Positions 21,795 through 33,521 of a DNA stretch of 64,000 bases are shown piece by piece; within the stretch, counting starts at the first letter, position 1; every line of letters begins with the position of its first letter. The stretch spans positions 13,669,996 to 13,733,995 of the forward strand of contig OY855904.1 of NCBI GenBank assembly GCA_963693305.1. The letters are read 5' to 3'. The stretch is from Meandrina meandrites. Lineage: Eukaryota > Cnidaria > Anthozoa > Scleractinia > Meandrinidae. Made by a program: the position numbers and the translations under genes. The notes beneath the pieces were generated by a model. The model was given only the letters and a program-made list of their open reading frames with translations. It was not told where the DNA came from and did no database searches.

Positions 21795-22290
21795 TAAGCC
21801 GTCATTGCTTGCATGCTTGATGGCCTTGGAATGTTGTTTTCGCTCATAAGAAACCCAAGCATAATATAACAGGCAAAGAATGTTGAACTGATAGTTCTGA
21901 GTAATGAACACACGAAAAGAGAAATCACTCAAAGTGAAAGAGAATTTATTTAGAGAGGTTTCCATTTTCTGCATTGCTTTCAAATGAATTGCAATGAGCG
22001 ATCTTTAGGCTTATCGCATTGATGGCAGGGTCGGAGAAAATCAACATAAGAATAATTAAAACTTGTTTTTACGCAGCATATATGATAGGGTCGATTACTA
22101 GCCGCTGTTTGGGAATGAGCCCGCGCTCCTGGCTCGAGAAAGCGGCGGGAATCGAGGCTACATATATGACTGTTCCAACCTTCATCCTATACCAAAAAAA
22201 AAAGGAGCTTCTGGCTCTGTGGAAACCTTCGCTGATGACCTACTTATAATATCAAGGCTAATAAATACTTCTAACCCCAAACATTTACCG
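21795..22290. repeat. Segmental duplication C, copy 2 (partner 9960-10383)
   Basis: Collinear with the partner apart from the 75-bp insertion. No GPCR follows it here, unlike the partner. Confidence 0.75.
22086..22160. mobile_element. 75-bp mini-element with 9-bp target duplications
   Basis: catatatga occurs at 22077-22085 and 22161-22169, flanking a 75-bp block absent from the duplicate at 10230. Ends tagggtcgattactagccgc and (reverse complement of the right end) tagcctcgattcccgccgc form imperfect inverted repeats. A 9-bp duplication suggests a Mutator-like mobiliser. Confidence 0.85.
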
Positions 22291-23396
22291 GTTAATATCA
22301 TTACTTGATTAGGCAATGATTCCACATGTTCCGGTAAGTCAGGCCTCGCTTTAGGAAAGACTCAGGCTGGAATTCGCGTAAGTTGGTTAACAGGCTTTTC
22401 TGTGGAAAGAATCGAGCTTGGACGGCCATATGGTCATGCATGCAGCCTTTTATTGCCAAATTGTTTCCCGAGTAAAACGCTCGTAAGAGAGTCTTTCCGG
22501 AAAGCATAGAAGAACAAGATGGTAACTATGATTCATGTTTATATAGCATTTATCGGGAAATGTAACGAATTTTAAATAAACACTAGTTCCGTATTTTGTA
22601 TACATATTACAAAATACGACAGTTTTATTTTCCGTCCACAAAAAATTCCGGCTGATAGTAGGCCAATATATACACTTGTATATTAGACAAGGTATTCGCA
22701 TTATAATGGCGGATATTTGCTTTGCTAAAAAAGCCCCAGGTTTCTGCCGATAGCGGAGACAACGCTGAATCGACTGAAGCTATATTTGTATCGACATGTA
22801 AATTATAAGCTAGAAACACAAAACGAAAAAATCTGCATTGTCTTTTATTTCAGTTCTCTGATATAAGCCGCGTCTGGTGATTTATATTTGTGGTACGCAC
22901 TTTTATAAGTGAAAGAATTTAGCACGAAATGTTTATTGAAAATCCTTTATTTACGCCATGAATAATAATAACAACGACGACCATAATCCTCATAGTGCCA
23001 TGTTGGTTAGAGTACTCGCTCAAAATCGCGCTAATTTCGAAAAAGGATAAACAAATTAAAGTGATGAAATTGCGCAAAAAACGTTTAGTGTTAATTATAA
23101 AAGGATTGTGCATTTGTTTCCGTTCAGGCAAATCAAAACAAAGTTAGTTACCGTAATTTATTAGTTTCATGTAATGCATATTTTTTTAATTTGTAGTGCA
23201 CTGCTTAGAGAAGTGAACTCGACCAAAACAAAGTGGCGGATTATTTGAAATCGAAGTTGGCGGTAAATTCGTCCAAATAAATGGTTTTGCCCGTCCTGAT
23301 TTTAGAAAAGGTCGCCATATTATAAGTTTTAAAACAACTCTCTCCAGTCTTCTGAACCGAGAGGGTCAAGTTTTTGCTCGGTCAACAGGGACAACT
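22291..23396. other. Intergenic, nothing recognised
   Basis: Several short minus-strand frames (22301-22507, 22450-22701, 22919-23131) have no motifs and no paralogous support. Confidence 0.45.
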
Positions 23397-23478
23397 AGAT
23401 TACATTTCTTGCTAACATTACTGTATTATTGTATTATTAGTGTCAACCCTACAATAATATTAGCAAGAAATGTAATCT
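23397..23478. mobile_element. Hairpin MITE-like element
   Basis: agattacatttcttgctaac faces gcaagaaatgtaatct, extended by tattattg and caataata, with about 20 bp of loop. Confidence 0.7.
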
Positions 23479-24104
23479 GTGTCTCCACAAAAAGTTTATT
23501 ATTATCTGTTCATGCCCTCACAGAAATAGATTTGTCCTCAAGAACTTTAGAGTGACTTACTCTACACAACTGCTACCTAGCAACCATATTTTGTATCTTG
23601 TAATTAACCGCCAGCATTCAAAAAATTCGAAAAAAAAAATTGCCTGAAGAGTGTGGTCATCTTTTGACCATACGAAACAGAGCTGTAGTAATAAATCGAG
23701 GAAATACTTCTGAAGCCTGGAACCTTTTTGAATAATTTAGCACCGCTCCTAAAACGTTGAGCGCTATTAGTTATAGGCAACATTTTCGAAATTCTGAAAA
23801 CGGTCTTTGGGTGCACCCCAAGGAAGAATCCTGGCAACGCCCCTGCCTTTATTTCTACAAAACCCCACATTGTCGCTATATTTTAACGCACTAACATCCC
23901 ACAATTGGGCTTGACTGGTAACGTTTTTTTTATTTTCGACATCTGTAAATAGATTTCAGCATGAGTACCTCCTCATGGCTGACGCCTTTAATCTCACGCA
24001 CAGAGAGATGGGTGCAGAGTTTCAATAAAACGAACGCGGCTATTTTAGCGGCAAGAAAGACTAGCAGCTGGTAAGCCACTCGAAAATTCTGTGTCAATTT
24101 AGCT
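23479..24104. other. Intergenic with a possible hAT-like end
   Basis: No gene. At about 23833-23851 the reverse complement reads caggggcgttgccaggatt, resembling one end of a CAGGGG-type MITE. I could not find its other end. Confidence 0.3.
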
Positions 24105-24172
24105 GTCCTGAAACAACCCGGACCGTTCGATCCGGAGTTCAGCGCGCTAACCGTTAGGCCACCGCGCCTCCC
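24105..24172 (-). mobile_element. tRNA-derived SINE-like head
   Basis: On the minus strand ggaggcgcggtggcctaacgg contains a good pol III A box (tggcctaacgg), followed by gcgcgctgaactccggatcg and aacggtccgggtt, a possible diverged B-box region. It is too short and aberrant for a tRNA gene. Confidence 0.4.
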
Positions 24173-25659
24173 GAATTTAACTTACAATATGGATGAAATT
24201 CTGACGTTTACGGCGGATTTATTTTAAAATTGCTAGACTTATTGTATAATAAATTAGAGGTCTCTCCAGGTTCAATCAGTCGCAGCTAATTGTATGAATC
24301 AAGCTTAATTAAAATTTTGATTAACAAACGTCTTGAAACGCACTTTCATAAGTTCTACATCTAAGGAATTCCTTCATTTATGTATTCCATTATAAGGAAG
24401 CTTTGCTTTAATTTAGAAATTATCTGATTTGGAAAAATGTCCACTTTCTTGAAAAGCTTCAAAAAGTAGAATCGTCACAAATTTAATCAACTGCTCCGAT
24501 CCCCAGTGGCTAAGACGCCGCATTGTCTTTACCACCTCGTTTTTAAAATAGTATATTTTTGGAAAAGTCATTTTTCTTTTATTAAAGGTTTTTCAATGCG
24601 TACTGCTGCGAAAGTCGAACACGAACAAGTTAATTGAAAGCAGCACAGTTTCGAGAAGTCACCCAACAGAGTCCTATTTAAAGGGCACGCGGTGATTTGT
24701 AATTAGCAGCGGACGCTGTCACCCTTCACAATATTGCTTTTCAATATAAAAACACCTCCAGCTTATTGACACATGATTATATAGAGCATGGCCTTTCAAA
24801 ATTAGTATCTACAGATATTATCAGCTTCGCTCAGTCAGTCGAAATGCCGTATGCACATAGCTAAATAAAATTTTCCGGGAGAATTTTATAATCCTTTTGA
24901 AATCTAATATGTAAACTAACAGCAGCATATTGAAAACTAATCAATTGAAAACTACGTCTTTGATGGCACCATGTAGTGTATACCACTCACCACCATTTAA
25001 GCTTACACAACTTTAATTTAAAATTTTCAAATTCAGTTGTTTTGCATGCTTAGTAGAAGAGTCATTATTAAACCTTTTTCATTTTAGTTTACACTTTCCA
25101 TGTATGTTCATCGATGATATATATCATCTGGCTAGAATCATATCATCATATCGAATAAAGCGCAAAAATATTAACCGCCTCTTAATCATTTTAATATAGT
25201 GAAATAAGTTTTACTTTCCGCTTAGCCATTCGGAACATCTGTTGAATTGGACATTAAAACATGTTCCGCGTTTGGAACTCTAATTTACCATATACTGACG
25301 GCTGTTTTATTACTCGATAATAATACTATATTTTCCTTCAAGTTTGACCTTCTCACTTTTTCAACTTGATCGGTTTGTCGAATCTTGGGCATGAAAATTA
25401 TGAATAAACAACTATTTCTATTTCCTCAATGTACACCTGCTGCACGCTTATTCAAGATATTGCACTGCGCGCCATAAAACTTTTATTTGTTGCATGTAAT
25501 ATTTCCTACACGATTAAACTTAACTTAATATAAGTAAATCTAAACGTTCTAGTTTTTTTTTCCCGAATGGGTTAACAACAAAAAAAAAAACGCCCATTAT
25601 ATACTCCGTGGATGGATAACTTCGTTCGTATGCGTATAGCATAATATTATTGCTTGGCT
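24173..25659. repeat. 3' flank of GPCR, distantly shared with 31150-32220 and 36850-37680
   Basis: No gene. Phrases such as aattttataatcc, gtcgaatcttggg/gtcaaatcttgag and gcgccataaaa/gcgccgtaaaa recur in the same order downstream of the other receptors. It is an old copy of the same flank. Confidence 0.5.
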
Positions 25660-26508
25660 TTAGTTTTCTCTGCAAATAAGCTTTTTTATTTGTCTGTTTA
25701 TGTCCTTCTTCAAAAACGCGTAAACCAAAGGATTCATTGTGGAGTTCAGAATTTGAAGTAAAATGACGATCTGACCAGCGTTATCAGACACTTGACAAGA
25801 AAACGTAATGCACAAAATTAACCAACTAACCACTACATAGCATCCTAAGAAGAGCACGACCAAAGCAATTATGAAACGAGCTGTGTTATGCTTCCTATGC
25901 CTGCGCGAGTTGGCGGCTTCAGTAGATGAGTTGTTAGATTGAAATTGTAGTTCAATCACTTCCTTTTGGCGTGACTGTGAACGTGCAACAACCAGAATAC
26001 GAACTACCGCATAGAAGAGGAGTGCACATAATGTTATGTCAAAAGCAGAAACGCCGATTAATCGCAGCACTTTCAGAGCAGTGATGGAGTTTGTGGCATA
26101 CATTCCCACGAAAAGTGACAGCGAGATCACGAACGGAATCAACCATGCTATGATAATAACCAATCCAGGGCGTCTCTCAGGCATTGAGGTGTTGTATCTG
26201 AGTGGACGAACGATAGCGATGTAACGATCCCAAGTCAACGTGCAAAGATTTGTCACGGAAGAGTGGAGGAAGAACCAGAAGAATGCCATGTACACCCTCA
26301 TGTTGCACGCCATTGAGTAACTACAAAAATAACTCGATGGAAAAACAACCATTCCCACACAAAAATCGGCCACTGCTAAGGAAAGGACGAACCAGTTGGC
26401 CGAGGAATGTAGTCGGCGATTTTTTGCAACAAGAAAGGCTACAAAGCCATTTCCTGTTGCTGTTGCAATTGAAAGTACCCAACCAATAGAATTAAGTACA
26501 TTTTCCAT
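25660..26508 (-). CDS. Rhodopsin-like (class A) orphan GPCR, intact array copy
   Basis: 282-residue receptor starting MENVLNSIGW. It carries GN 19-20, LAVADF with Asp48, DRYIAIV from 94, loop 3 with SRRHRKHN before TM6, GCYVVVSW in TM6 and NPLVY in TM7, then KKDINRQIKKLICREN as a short basic tail. Most array copies share loop 2 (GMYATNS..ALKVLRL), with no cysteine. TM7 reads LNSTMNPLVY, slightly different from the usual LNSAVNPLVY. No lesion is seen. Membrane receptor by family; ligand and signalling not deducible. Confidence 0.93.
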   Translation of the reverse strand: MENVLNSIGWVLSIATATGNGFVAFLVAKNRRLHSSANWFVLSLAVADFCVGMVVFPSSYFCSYSMACNMRVYMAFFWFFLHSSVTNLCTLTWDRYIAIVRPLRYNTSMPERRPGLVIIIAWLIPFVISLSLFVGMYATNSITALKVLRLIGVSAFDITLCALLFYAVVRILVVARSQSRQKEVIELQFQSNNSSTEAANSRRHRKHNTARFIIALVVLFLGCYVVVSWLILCITFSCQVSDNAGQIVILLQILNSTMNPLVYAFLKKDINRQIKKLICREN

Positions 26509-27261
26509 TTCAAGCGCGCGTCTTAGACAAACTCTTTAAGCTAGTTAAAACTTTTGGAGACGGTGTGCGATGGTTTGTTTGTTATCGTACCGCTGTCGAT
26601 CGACGTGCGTTTTAAATCAAATGTTCTTAAAGCTGTTCCAGTCCGCGTTTTGTTTTCATTTCTGTTTTGAATTCGTTGATACGTTAGACTTCGGTACTAG
26701 TAGCTTTAGATGAAGTTCTTTAAGTCCGCCATTAAATATACGGGTCGATCGTTTTGTTCAGTAATGCTCGATGAGCTGAAACGTCAGCAAGTAAAAATTA
26801 CTTCGTGAGACTCACATGAACATTGCAGGCGGAGATTGCGCAGTGCGATTGGAAATCGTATTTAATCCTTTTCAGTATGGATGACAGTCAATCAAAAACA
26901 AAAGTAAAATTTGAATAATAAAAAATTAAGTTTTTAAAACAGAATGTTTTTTTTTTCGGAAAGTGTCCTTTTTATGGTGGTCATAAATATAGGTGAGTGT
27001 TTGCCTATAAATTGTTTATTTTTATTATATTTTTATATGAAATTGCGTTTCACAGAGATAACAAACTCATCGCTTTTTAAAGCCCATCTTATAAAGGGAA
27101 CTTTTCTTTGAACGAACTGACATCTTAACTGTTTATTTAATGAAATTTTTTTATTAGATCCAAGCAAATATACCTTTAGTTTTAATTAAATTCCATTTGA
27201 AATGGCGACGGAAAAAAAGACGCAAGATCATGTGGTATGTATAATAAATACGGGCCACTAT
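26509..27261. other. 5' flank of GPCR, no gene
   Basis: Upstream flank of the 25660-26508 receptor. No gene or clear regulatory motif recognised. Confidence 0.45.
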
Positions 27262-27949
27262 TTTGCGAACATTTTTTTATGCATGCATGTGATTGAGAGA
27301 GAGCTAGCCATGAACTCGCTCGATTTCCATTTTCACAAATCAACAATAAACTAGTAAAATGACCAAGCACAGAAGTTCCTATGTCATCAAACAATTTGGC
27401 TCTCTTATTACAAAGATTAATGATTATTTATTGCGGCTAAATGTAACAACAATGGCGAAGGAGAAATTTCAAACTAAACTTCCTCTACACCCTTTCAGCC
27501 AACCATCATGATCATTGCGTCGCGCGATTTGTAAACATATGTCTATTTATTTTAATAAAACAAAGCAGTACAGTCGTGTTTATCAAGAGAAATTAAATGG
27601 AACAGAGATGTTTATGTAAGGTCTGGTCATCTTGAAAGGTCGAGAATGATAAGTCCTTCTTAAACTGGATAATAAGCTGGCTAATAATGAACATGAAAAT
27701 GAGAACATGTCTCCGAAACTTGCGGTACATGTTTCACCGAATTTATCTCTGTCTGTGTTTTGTATTTCATCCTAGGAAAGGGACGTGTTGCAAATATTTG
27801 TTTGGGAAAGTTCCAAGATTTGGAAGTTTCCCGCCCATGTGGGTAACTCGACTCGCTTTTGTCAATAACATACGACACATTTTGCTGCTGTTTACTCTGG
27901 GAACGTGCTGTTATGTTGTATGCCAAAAGAAATGATGATTATTAGTCTT
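27262..27949. repeat. Tandem duplication F, copy 1
   Basis: Direct neighbour of copy 2 (27950-28730). Shared words include gagagagctagccatgaact, caatggcgaaggagaaattt and gaagtttcccgcccatgtgg. Open frames inside differ between copies and are not conserved as protein, so I do not call genes. Confidence 0.85.
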
Positions 27950-28730
27950 ATTGCGATTTTTTTTACAATGCATGCATGCGATTGAGAGAGAGCTAGCCAT
28001 GAACTCGCTCGATTTCCATTTTCACAAATCACAATAAATTTAGTAAAATGACCAAGCACAGAAGTTCCTATGTCACGGTCTGGTATTTAACCACATATTA
28101 AAACGGTCTCAAACAATTTGGTTCTCTTTTTACAAGGATTAATGATTATTTATTGCGACTAAATGTAACAACAATGGCGAAGGAGAAATTTCAAACTAAG
28201 CTTCCTCTACACCCTTTCGGCCAATCATTGGGTCGCGCGATTTGTAAACATATGTCTGTTTATTTTAAAACTAAGCTTCCTCTACACCCTTTCGGCCAAT
28301 CATTGGGTCGCGCGATTTGTAAACATATGTCTATTTATTTTACAAATCAGTTTTTTTTAATAAAGCAAAGCAGTACAGTCGTGTTTATCAAGAGAAAATA
28401 AATGTAAGGTCTGGTCATCTTGAAAGGTCGAGAAGACCTTCTTAAACTGGATAATAAGCTGACTAATAATGAACATGAAAATGAGAACATACCTCCGGAA
28501 CTTGTGGTACATGCATGTTTCACCGAATTTATCTCAGTTATTAATTGTCTGTGTTTTGTATTTCATCATAGGAAAGGGACGTGTTGCAAATGTTTGTTTG
28601 GGAAAGTTTCAAGATTTGGAAGTTTCCCGCCCATGTGGGTAACTCGACTCACTTTTGTCAATAACAGTCGACAAATTTTGCTGCTGTTTACTCTGGGTAC
28701 CTGCTGCTATGTTGTATGCCAAATAAAAGG
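27950..28730. repeat. Tandem duplication F, copy 2
   Basis: Same content as copy 1, plus an extra 75-bp internal tandem repeat. Confidence 0.85.
28193..28342. repeat. 75-bp tandem repeat, two copies
   Basis: aaactaagcttcctctacac ... catatgtctrtttatttta occurs at 28193-28267 and 28268-28342 with one or two changes. Confidence 0.9.
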
Positions 28731-28845
28731 GGAACCGGTTAACATTCTGAAATATAAATTAAAAATTGAATGCTTATAACAAAAGGTGAGCGTGTTTGAT
28801 GACTTTGCGTAAAGAAAACTTTAAGGCTGAGACTGCTTTGGTTTT

Positions 28846-28846
<1 letters not shown>

Positions 28847-28897
<51 letters not shown>
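28847..28897. repeat. (TAA)n microsatellite
   Basis: About 17 TAA units, followed by aaaaattctc. It may be a LINE tail, but no RT sequence adjoins it. Confidence 0.9.
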
Positions 28898-28900
<3 letters not shown>

Positions 28901-29130
28901 TTCTCAATGTGTTTACAATTGCACATGATTTGCCAATGATTCGCTCCACGAAAGAAAGGCTTATATCCTAAATTAGTAATACTTCGTAAATTTAGCTTGT
29001 CAGACACACCGTCTGTTTAATTAAATATAGTCTTAGAAATAATGTAGTAAATAGGTCATATGTAGGTCATTTTTTCATGTTTTGCCTTTCTGCCTGGTCT
29101 GTCTTCTTCACATGATCATTCATGAAAAAA

Positions 29131-29680
29131 TAATAATAGTAATAGTAATAGTAATAGTAATAGTAATAGTAATAGTAATAGTAATAGTAATAGTAATAGT
29201 AATAGTAATAGTAATAGTAATAGTAAATAGTAATAGTAATAGTAATAGTAATAGTAATAGTAATAGTAATAGTAATAGTAATAGTTATAGTAATAGTAAT
29301 AGTAATAGTACTAGTAATAGAAATAGTAATAGCAATAGTAATAGTAATAGTAATAGTAATAGTAATAGTAATAGTAATAGTAATAGTAATAGTAATAGTA
29401 ATAGTAATAGTAATAGTAATAGTAATAGTAATAGTAATAGTAAATAGTAATAGTAATAGTAATAGTAATAGTAATAGTAATAGTAATAGTTATAGTAATA
29501 GTAATAGTAATAGTACTAGTAATAGAAATAGTAATAGTAATAGTAATAGTAATAGTAATAGTAATAGTAATAGTAATAGTAATAGTAATAGTAATAGTAA
29601 TAGTAATAGTAATAGTAATAGTAATAGTAATAGTAATAGTAATAGTAATAGTAATAGTAATAGTAATAGTAATAGTAATA
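29131..29680. repeat. (AATAGT)n hexanucleotide array with higher-order structure
   Basis: About 550 bp of AATAGT repeats. A variant string (agtaaatagt, then agttatagt, then agtactagtaatagaaatag) appears twice, near 29221-29330 and 29440-29530. This shows an internal duplication of about 200-220 bp. Long NSNS and poly-Leu frames across it are artefacts. Confidence 0.95.
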
Positions 29681-29799
29681 TCACAGCTTCCTTTTGTTGA
29701 GGGGTTAGCCTGAATCTAAAGGCCATCCAACGCAGCGATGAAGACTGAAAACCTTGCAACTTGCAGAGGGGGTGTAATACGTCAAACGTTTTTTTTTTC

Positions 29800-30012
29800 G
29801 TAACTTGCAACGCAACCGCTAGAAATCTCCCACCAGAGAAGGACGCGTTCTGCTTGATTCATTAAATAAAACTGCGTTGCAAGTTGCGATTGACATAGTA
29901 CATGCCACACGTAGTAACTTGCACTTGCTTTGCAACGTTGCGAAAAGTGAAGGATAGTTTTACTTTTCTTGCAACTTGGAACTCAATGACATCTTGTTGC
30001 GTTGCAAGCTGC
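29800..30012. repeat. Inverted-repeat region rich in TTGCAA words
   Basis: gtaacttgcaacgcaac (29800) faces gttgcgttgcaagctgc (29996-30012), with further ttgcaac words between, including gcgttgcaagttgc near 29874. Probably a decayed MITE. Confidence 0.45.
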
Positions 30013-30084
30013 AAAAATGGGCAACTCGTCTAACATGGCCTTAAAAAGCTATCACAGATACTTGGTGTACTCTGCACGTGAAAC

Positions 30085-30440
30085 AGCTAACCAGCGCAAG
30101 GGACGAGAAAACGGTTATCCGTAAGACTTTCAGGGCAGTTTCGGACTCGATTGCGTAAATTGCGACGAAGGGAGTCAACCATGCTGTCAAGATAGCTATT
30201 CTAGGGCCATTGTAGGGCGTCTCAGAGTGGGTAAACGTTAGCGATATAACGATCGCAAGTCAAAGTCAAAAATTTGTGACCAAAGAATAAAGGAAGAACC
30301 AAAAGATTGGTATTTGCACTCTGGAGTTGATGCTATTACCCGGTTATCACAAACATAACTCGGGTTTTGGAGACAATAAAGACTACAAAAACGTTTCCTG
30401 CTGCTGTTACGACTAAAAAGATCCAACCGAGGCCATCCAT
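30085..30440 (-). pseudogene. GPCR relic with internal deletions
   Basis: Starts antisense at an ATG with MDGLGWIFLVVTAAGN (TM1). The segment carrying the HRRLHSSANW to FPSGY region (TM2) is missing. It continues with degraded TM3 (ttctttggtcacaaatttt), the DRY region (tgcgatcgttatatcgct) and TM4/loop 2 to about 30085. Frameshifts and the TM2 deletion make a receptor impossible. Confidence 0.85.
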
Positions 30441-30999
30441 GTTTCCACAGTTTTGTTCCGTGTTTTTAATATAACTGTCCTAAGGGCTTGTAGCAATTTT
30501 AATGACGAGGAATGTAAATCATTGTTGAACACTATTTCATGGCAGAGCACATTTTAGTTAATGTCCTTCGACCATTTACTAATTTCGCTTTTTTTCTCTT
30601 TTTTGTCGATTTTCTAGCATGGACTAAGCAGCTCAATATATATAATAATCATAACTATAACAAAATTCTCTAATCTGATTGGTTCTTAGCACGCCCTATT
30701 TTTTACCAAAACGAAGCGAGCAGCTAAAGTGCCCAATAACAAAGTGTCCAATAGCAAGGTGACCAATAACAAAGTTTGCGTGCTGCGCATGCACGCCGTC
30801 TTTATTTGGTTCCTTATTGTGACTAAATAATCCTTGATATTCCTAAACGTTCCTAAAACGTCGACGTTTTCAAGTTTGACAGTATTACTTGGAGGAAAAT
30901 TAGTAACACCATAGATTCTGGTTTGTTCACATCTTTGAGAGTCCATTTATGCACTTTTTGTCATTAAAAAGTTATTTTGCTGATCAGTGAGTGCACTTT
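30441..30999. other. Intergenic, nothing recognised
   Basis: A minus-strand frame at 30686-30946 contains a short internal repeat (the coding of TLLLVTLLLDTLLLGTL) from three copies of a caataacaaagtg-like word. No function supported. Confidence 0.4.
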
Positions 31000-32222
31000 T
31001 ATGATTCTAGCATAGTTTACACAAACATTTAGGAGACCTCTCGTGATACTGCCACTTTAAGTTTCACAGCCTGCACGTACAAATCTGATTGTATATCACT
31101 CGGCAACGCAGAGCAATTAGGAACCGAATCCTTGTTCACATTAAAATTTTTCAAGAGAATACCTCATATCTTCTAGCATTTTTCAGTAACTTCGACTACT
31201 TAGAACTAATTTTGCAGAGATAATAAAATTTTTGAAAAGTTTATATCTTCGGCTTCTTTCCGCATGTTCTTATAATTTTAAAGAAAAATATAACCCTCTG
31301 ACCGGAGAGAAAACGTTGTATGAATTTTGCTAAGTAAAATTTTATAATCCTTCTGAAATCTTCTATGAAAAATAAAAGAAATAAATGAAAAAACAAAGTG
31401 AGAAACAAACCAACAAGTTTTTTTTTTAATTTAAGCATATTCAATATGGTAATTTATTTACATTGCCCGTCGAAATGACTTATTTACAATCAAAATTTTA
31501 ATTAGCTCCATTGCATGCATTAAATTTGTCATGGAAATACTGAACTGCTCTGATCTATTAAACTTTTTCACACCTTCGTATTGTTGAATTTATCAATATT
31601 ATTTATCTCCAGCTCAGAGTCAATATCAAGATACACAGTAAAGCGAAACTGATAATTTCCCTTTCCACAAAATCAGGAAAGAAAATTTTAAAAGGTCTTT
31701 GTCATTCATGAAAAGTCTTGGAATATGACTTGTATATACAGCCGGATATATCGCTGCTAAACACGTTTGCATTTAAGACTTCATTGAATTAACAACACTG
31801 ATGGCCGTTTTCTTTCCAAATGTCCGTCGAATTCTTTACACCTTTACGACTTAAATCGAAAGCAAAACTGGTTCGTCAAATCTTGAGCAGGCAAATTGTG
31901 AATAAACTACTATTCTTTGCCTCAAGGATCTGCAAGATTTTAGATTCTCGAATGATAACAGAGAAAGGCTTTTAATTAAAGCTCGACAAACGCACCTGCA
32001 CGTTATGATAATGGCTTACTGAGCGCCGTAAAATTTCAATCTGTTGTAGGTAAAAATATTTAACTTAACTGTTATGGAAGAAACAGAAGTGTCCATTTTG
32101 TTCCAGGGAAAGATAACTTCATGCTATATAGTTTTGCATATAAAGTTTAACCATGGGGAACATGCGTGAACCGACAACAATCGTTGAGCATATCATTATG
32201 ACATCGCTGTGGTTTTACGGCT

Positions 32223-33078
32223 TTAATTTTCTCGGCAAATAAGCTTCTTTATTTGCCTCTTAATGTCCCTCTTCAAAAACGCGTAAACCAAAGGATTCAC
32301 TGCAGAGTTTAGAACATTAGAACAAGAAGTAAAGTGACGATCTGGCCAGCTTTATCAGACAACTTGCAAGAGAACGTAATGCACAAAATTAAACAATTTA
32401 CGACTACGTAGCAACCCAAGAAGAACACGACTAGAGCAATTATGAAACGAGCTGTGTTGTGCTTTTCACGTCTGTGTGACGTTGCGGGTTCTTGGGAAGA
32501 TTCCCTGCGATTGAGCCTGTAGTTGCATAGCAGATACTTGGTGCGACTGTGCACGCGCAACAACTAGGACACGACACAGCATAGAAAAGCAGCACGCAGG
32601 ATATTATGTCAAAGGCAGAGACTCCGATTAATCGCAACATTTTCAGAGCAGTGTTGGAGTTCGTAGCGTACATTCCTACCAAAAGTAACAGAGAGATCAC
32701 GAAGGGAATCAACCATGCTAGTAAGATAGCCATTCCAGGGCGTCGCTCAGTCATGGAGGTATTGTATTTAAAAGGATGAACAATGGCGATGTAACGATCC
32801 CAAGTCAAGAGGCAAAGATTTGTGACGGACGAATGAAGGAAAAACCAGAAGAATGCCGTGTTTACACTGAAGTTGCACGCCATTGAGTTATTACAAAAAT
32901 ATCCTGGTGGAAAAACAGCGATTCCAACACCAAAGTCGGCTACTGCCAAGGAAAGGACGAACCAGTTGGCTGAGGAATGAAGTTGGTGATTTTTGATGAC
33001 AAGAAAGACTACAAAGCCGTTTCCTGCTGCTGTTGTGATTGAAAGTAGCCAGCCGATTGAATCGAGCAAACTTTCCAT
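32223..33078 (-). pseudogene. GPCR with three frameshifting indels
   Basis: Close relative of the intact 37683-38543 gene (METLLNSIGW there, MESLLDSIGW here). The first half is clean through TM5 (SAFDIISCVLLFYAV). Lesions against the intact copy are a 2-bp deletion at about 32573 (gacacgacacag for gacacgaacaacag), an 11-bp deletion in loop 3 at about 32505, and an 8-bp tandem duplication ttagaaca at 32309-32324 just before NPLVY. TM6 and TM7 are readable only in other frames. The otherwise high similarity suggests recent inactivation. Confidence 0.92.
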
Positions 33079-33521
33079 TTCAATCGCGTGTCTTAAAATC
33101 AACTGTCTCAGCCTATTCAAATTTCTTTAGACGATCTGTTGATTGCACAGTCAAAGCAAAAAACTTTTTAATAAGGTCTTGCTTAACGCTATGCTGTTGG
33201 TCATCGTGATTTTTGATGCACTAGGTGATGCCTTCCCGACAACACGACACATATGATCAACGCACACGGCAGCAGCTGTTCGTATAGTCCCTCTGCAGAA
33301 CCCTGTCAATCTTAATTCAAAATTGATGCCAGAAATGGAATAAGGTTGTCAATTTTAAGACCATTGGTTTCAGAGTGATCTTTTTGTTTTTTTTTTATGT
33401 AAATGTTTGGTTGTCTTAATATAATAATTTTTAATTGGAAATTAAGAAAATCTGTATGGAAACAACAAGCTTTGACTTCCACCCTACATACCATTATTTT
33501 AATTAAATTTTTCAAAATTTC
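33079..33521. other. 5' flank of broken GPCR
   Basis: Alignable with 38544-38980, so it is the upstream flank of the duplicated gene. No gene. Confidence 0.55.

Noticed and set aside
24500..24560. A second tRNA-like SINE head (gtggctaagacgccgcattg)
   Set aside because: It has an A-box-like word only. No B box or SINE body could be found.
28420..28779. 119-residue protein in tandem duplication F
   Set aside because: The matching frame in copy 1 (27687-27935) starts and ends differently. The shared part is short and lacks motifs.
29082..29810. Asn-Ser repeat and poly-Leu proteins
   Set aside because: Both are translations of the AATAGT hexanucleotide array.
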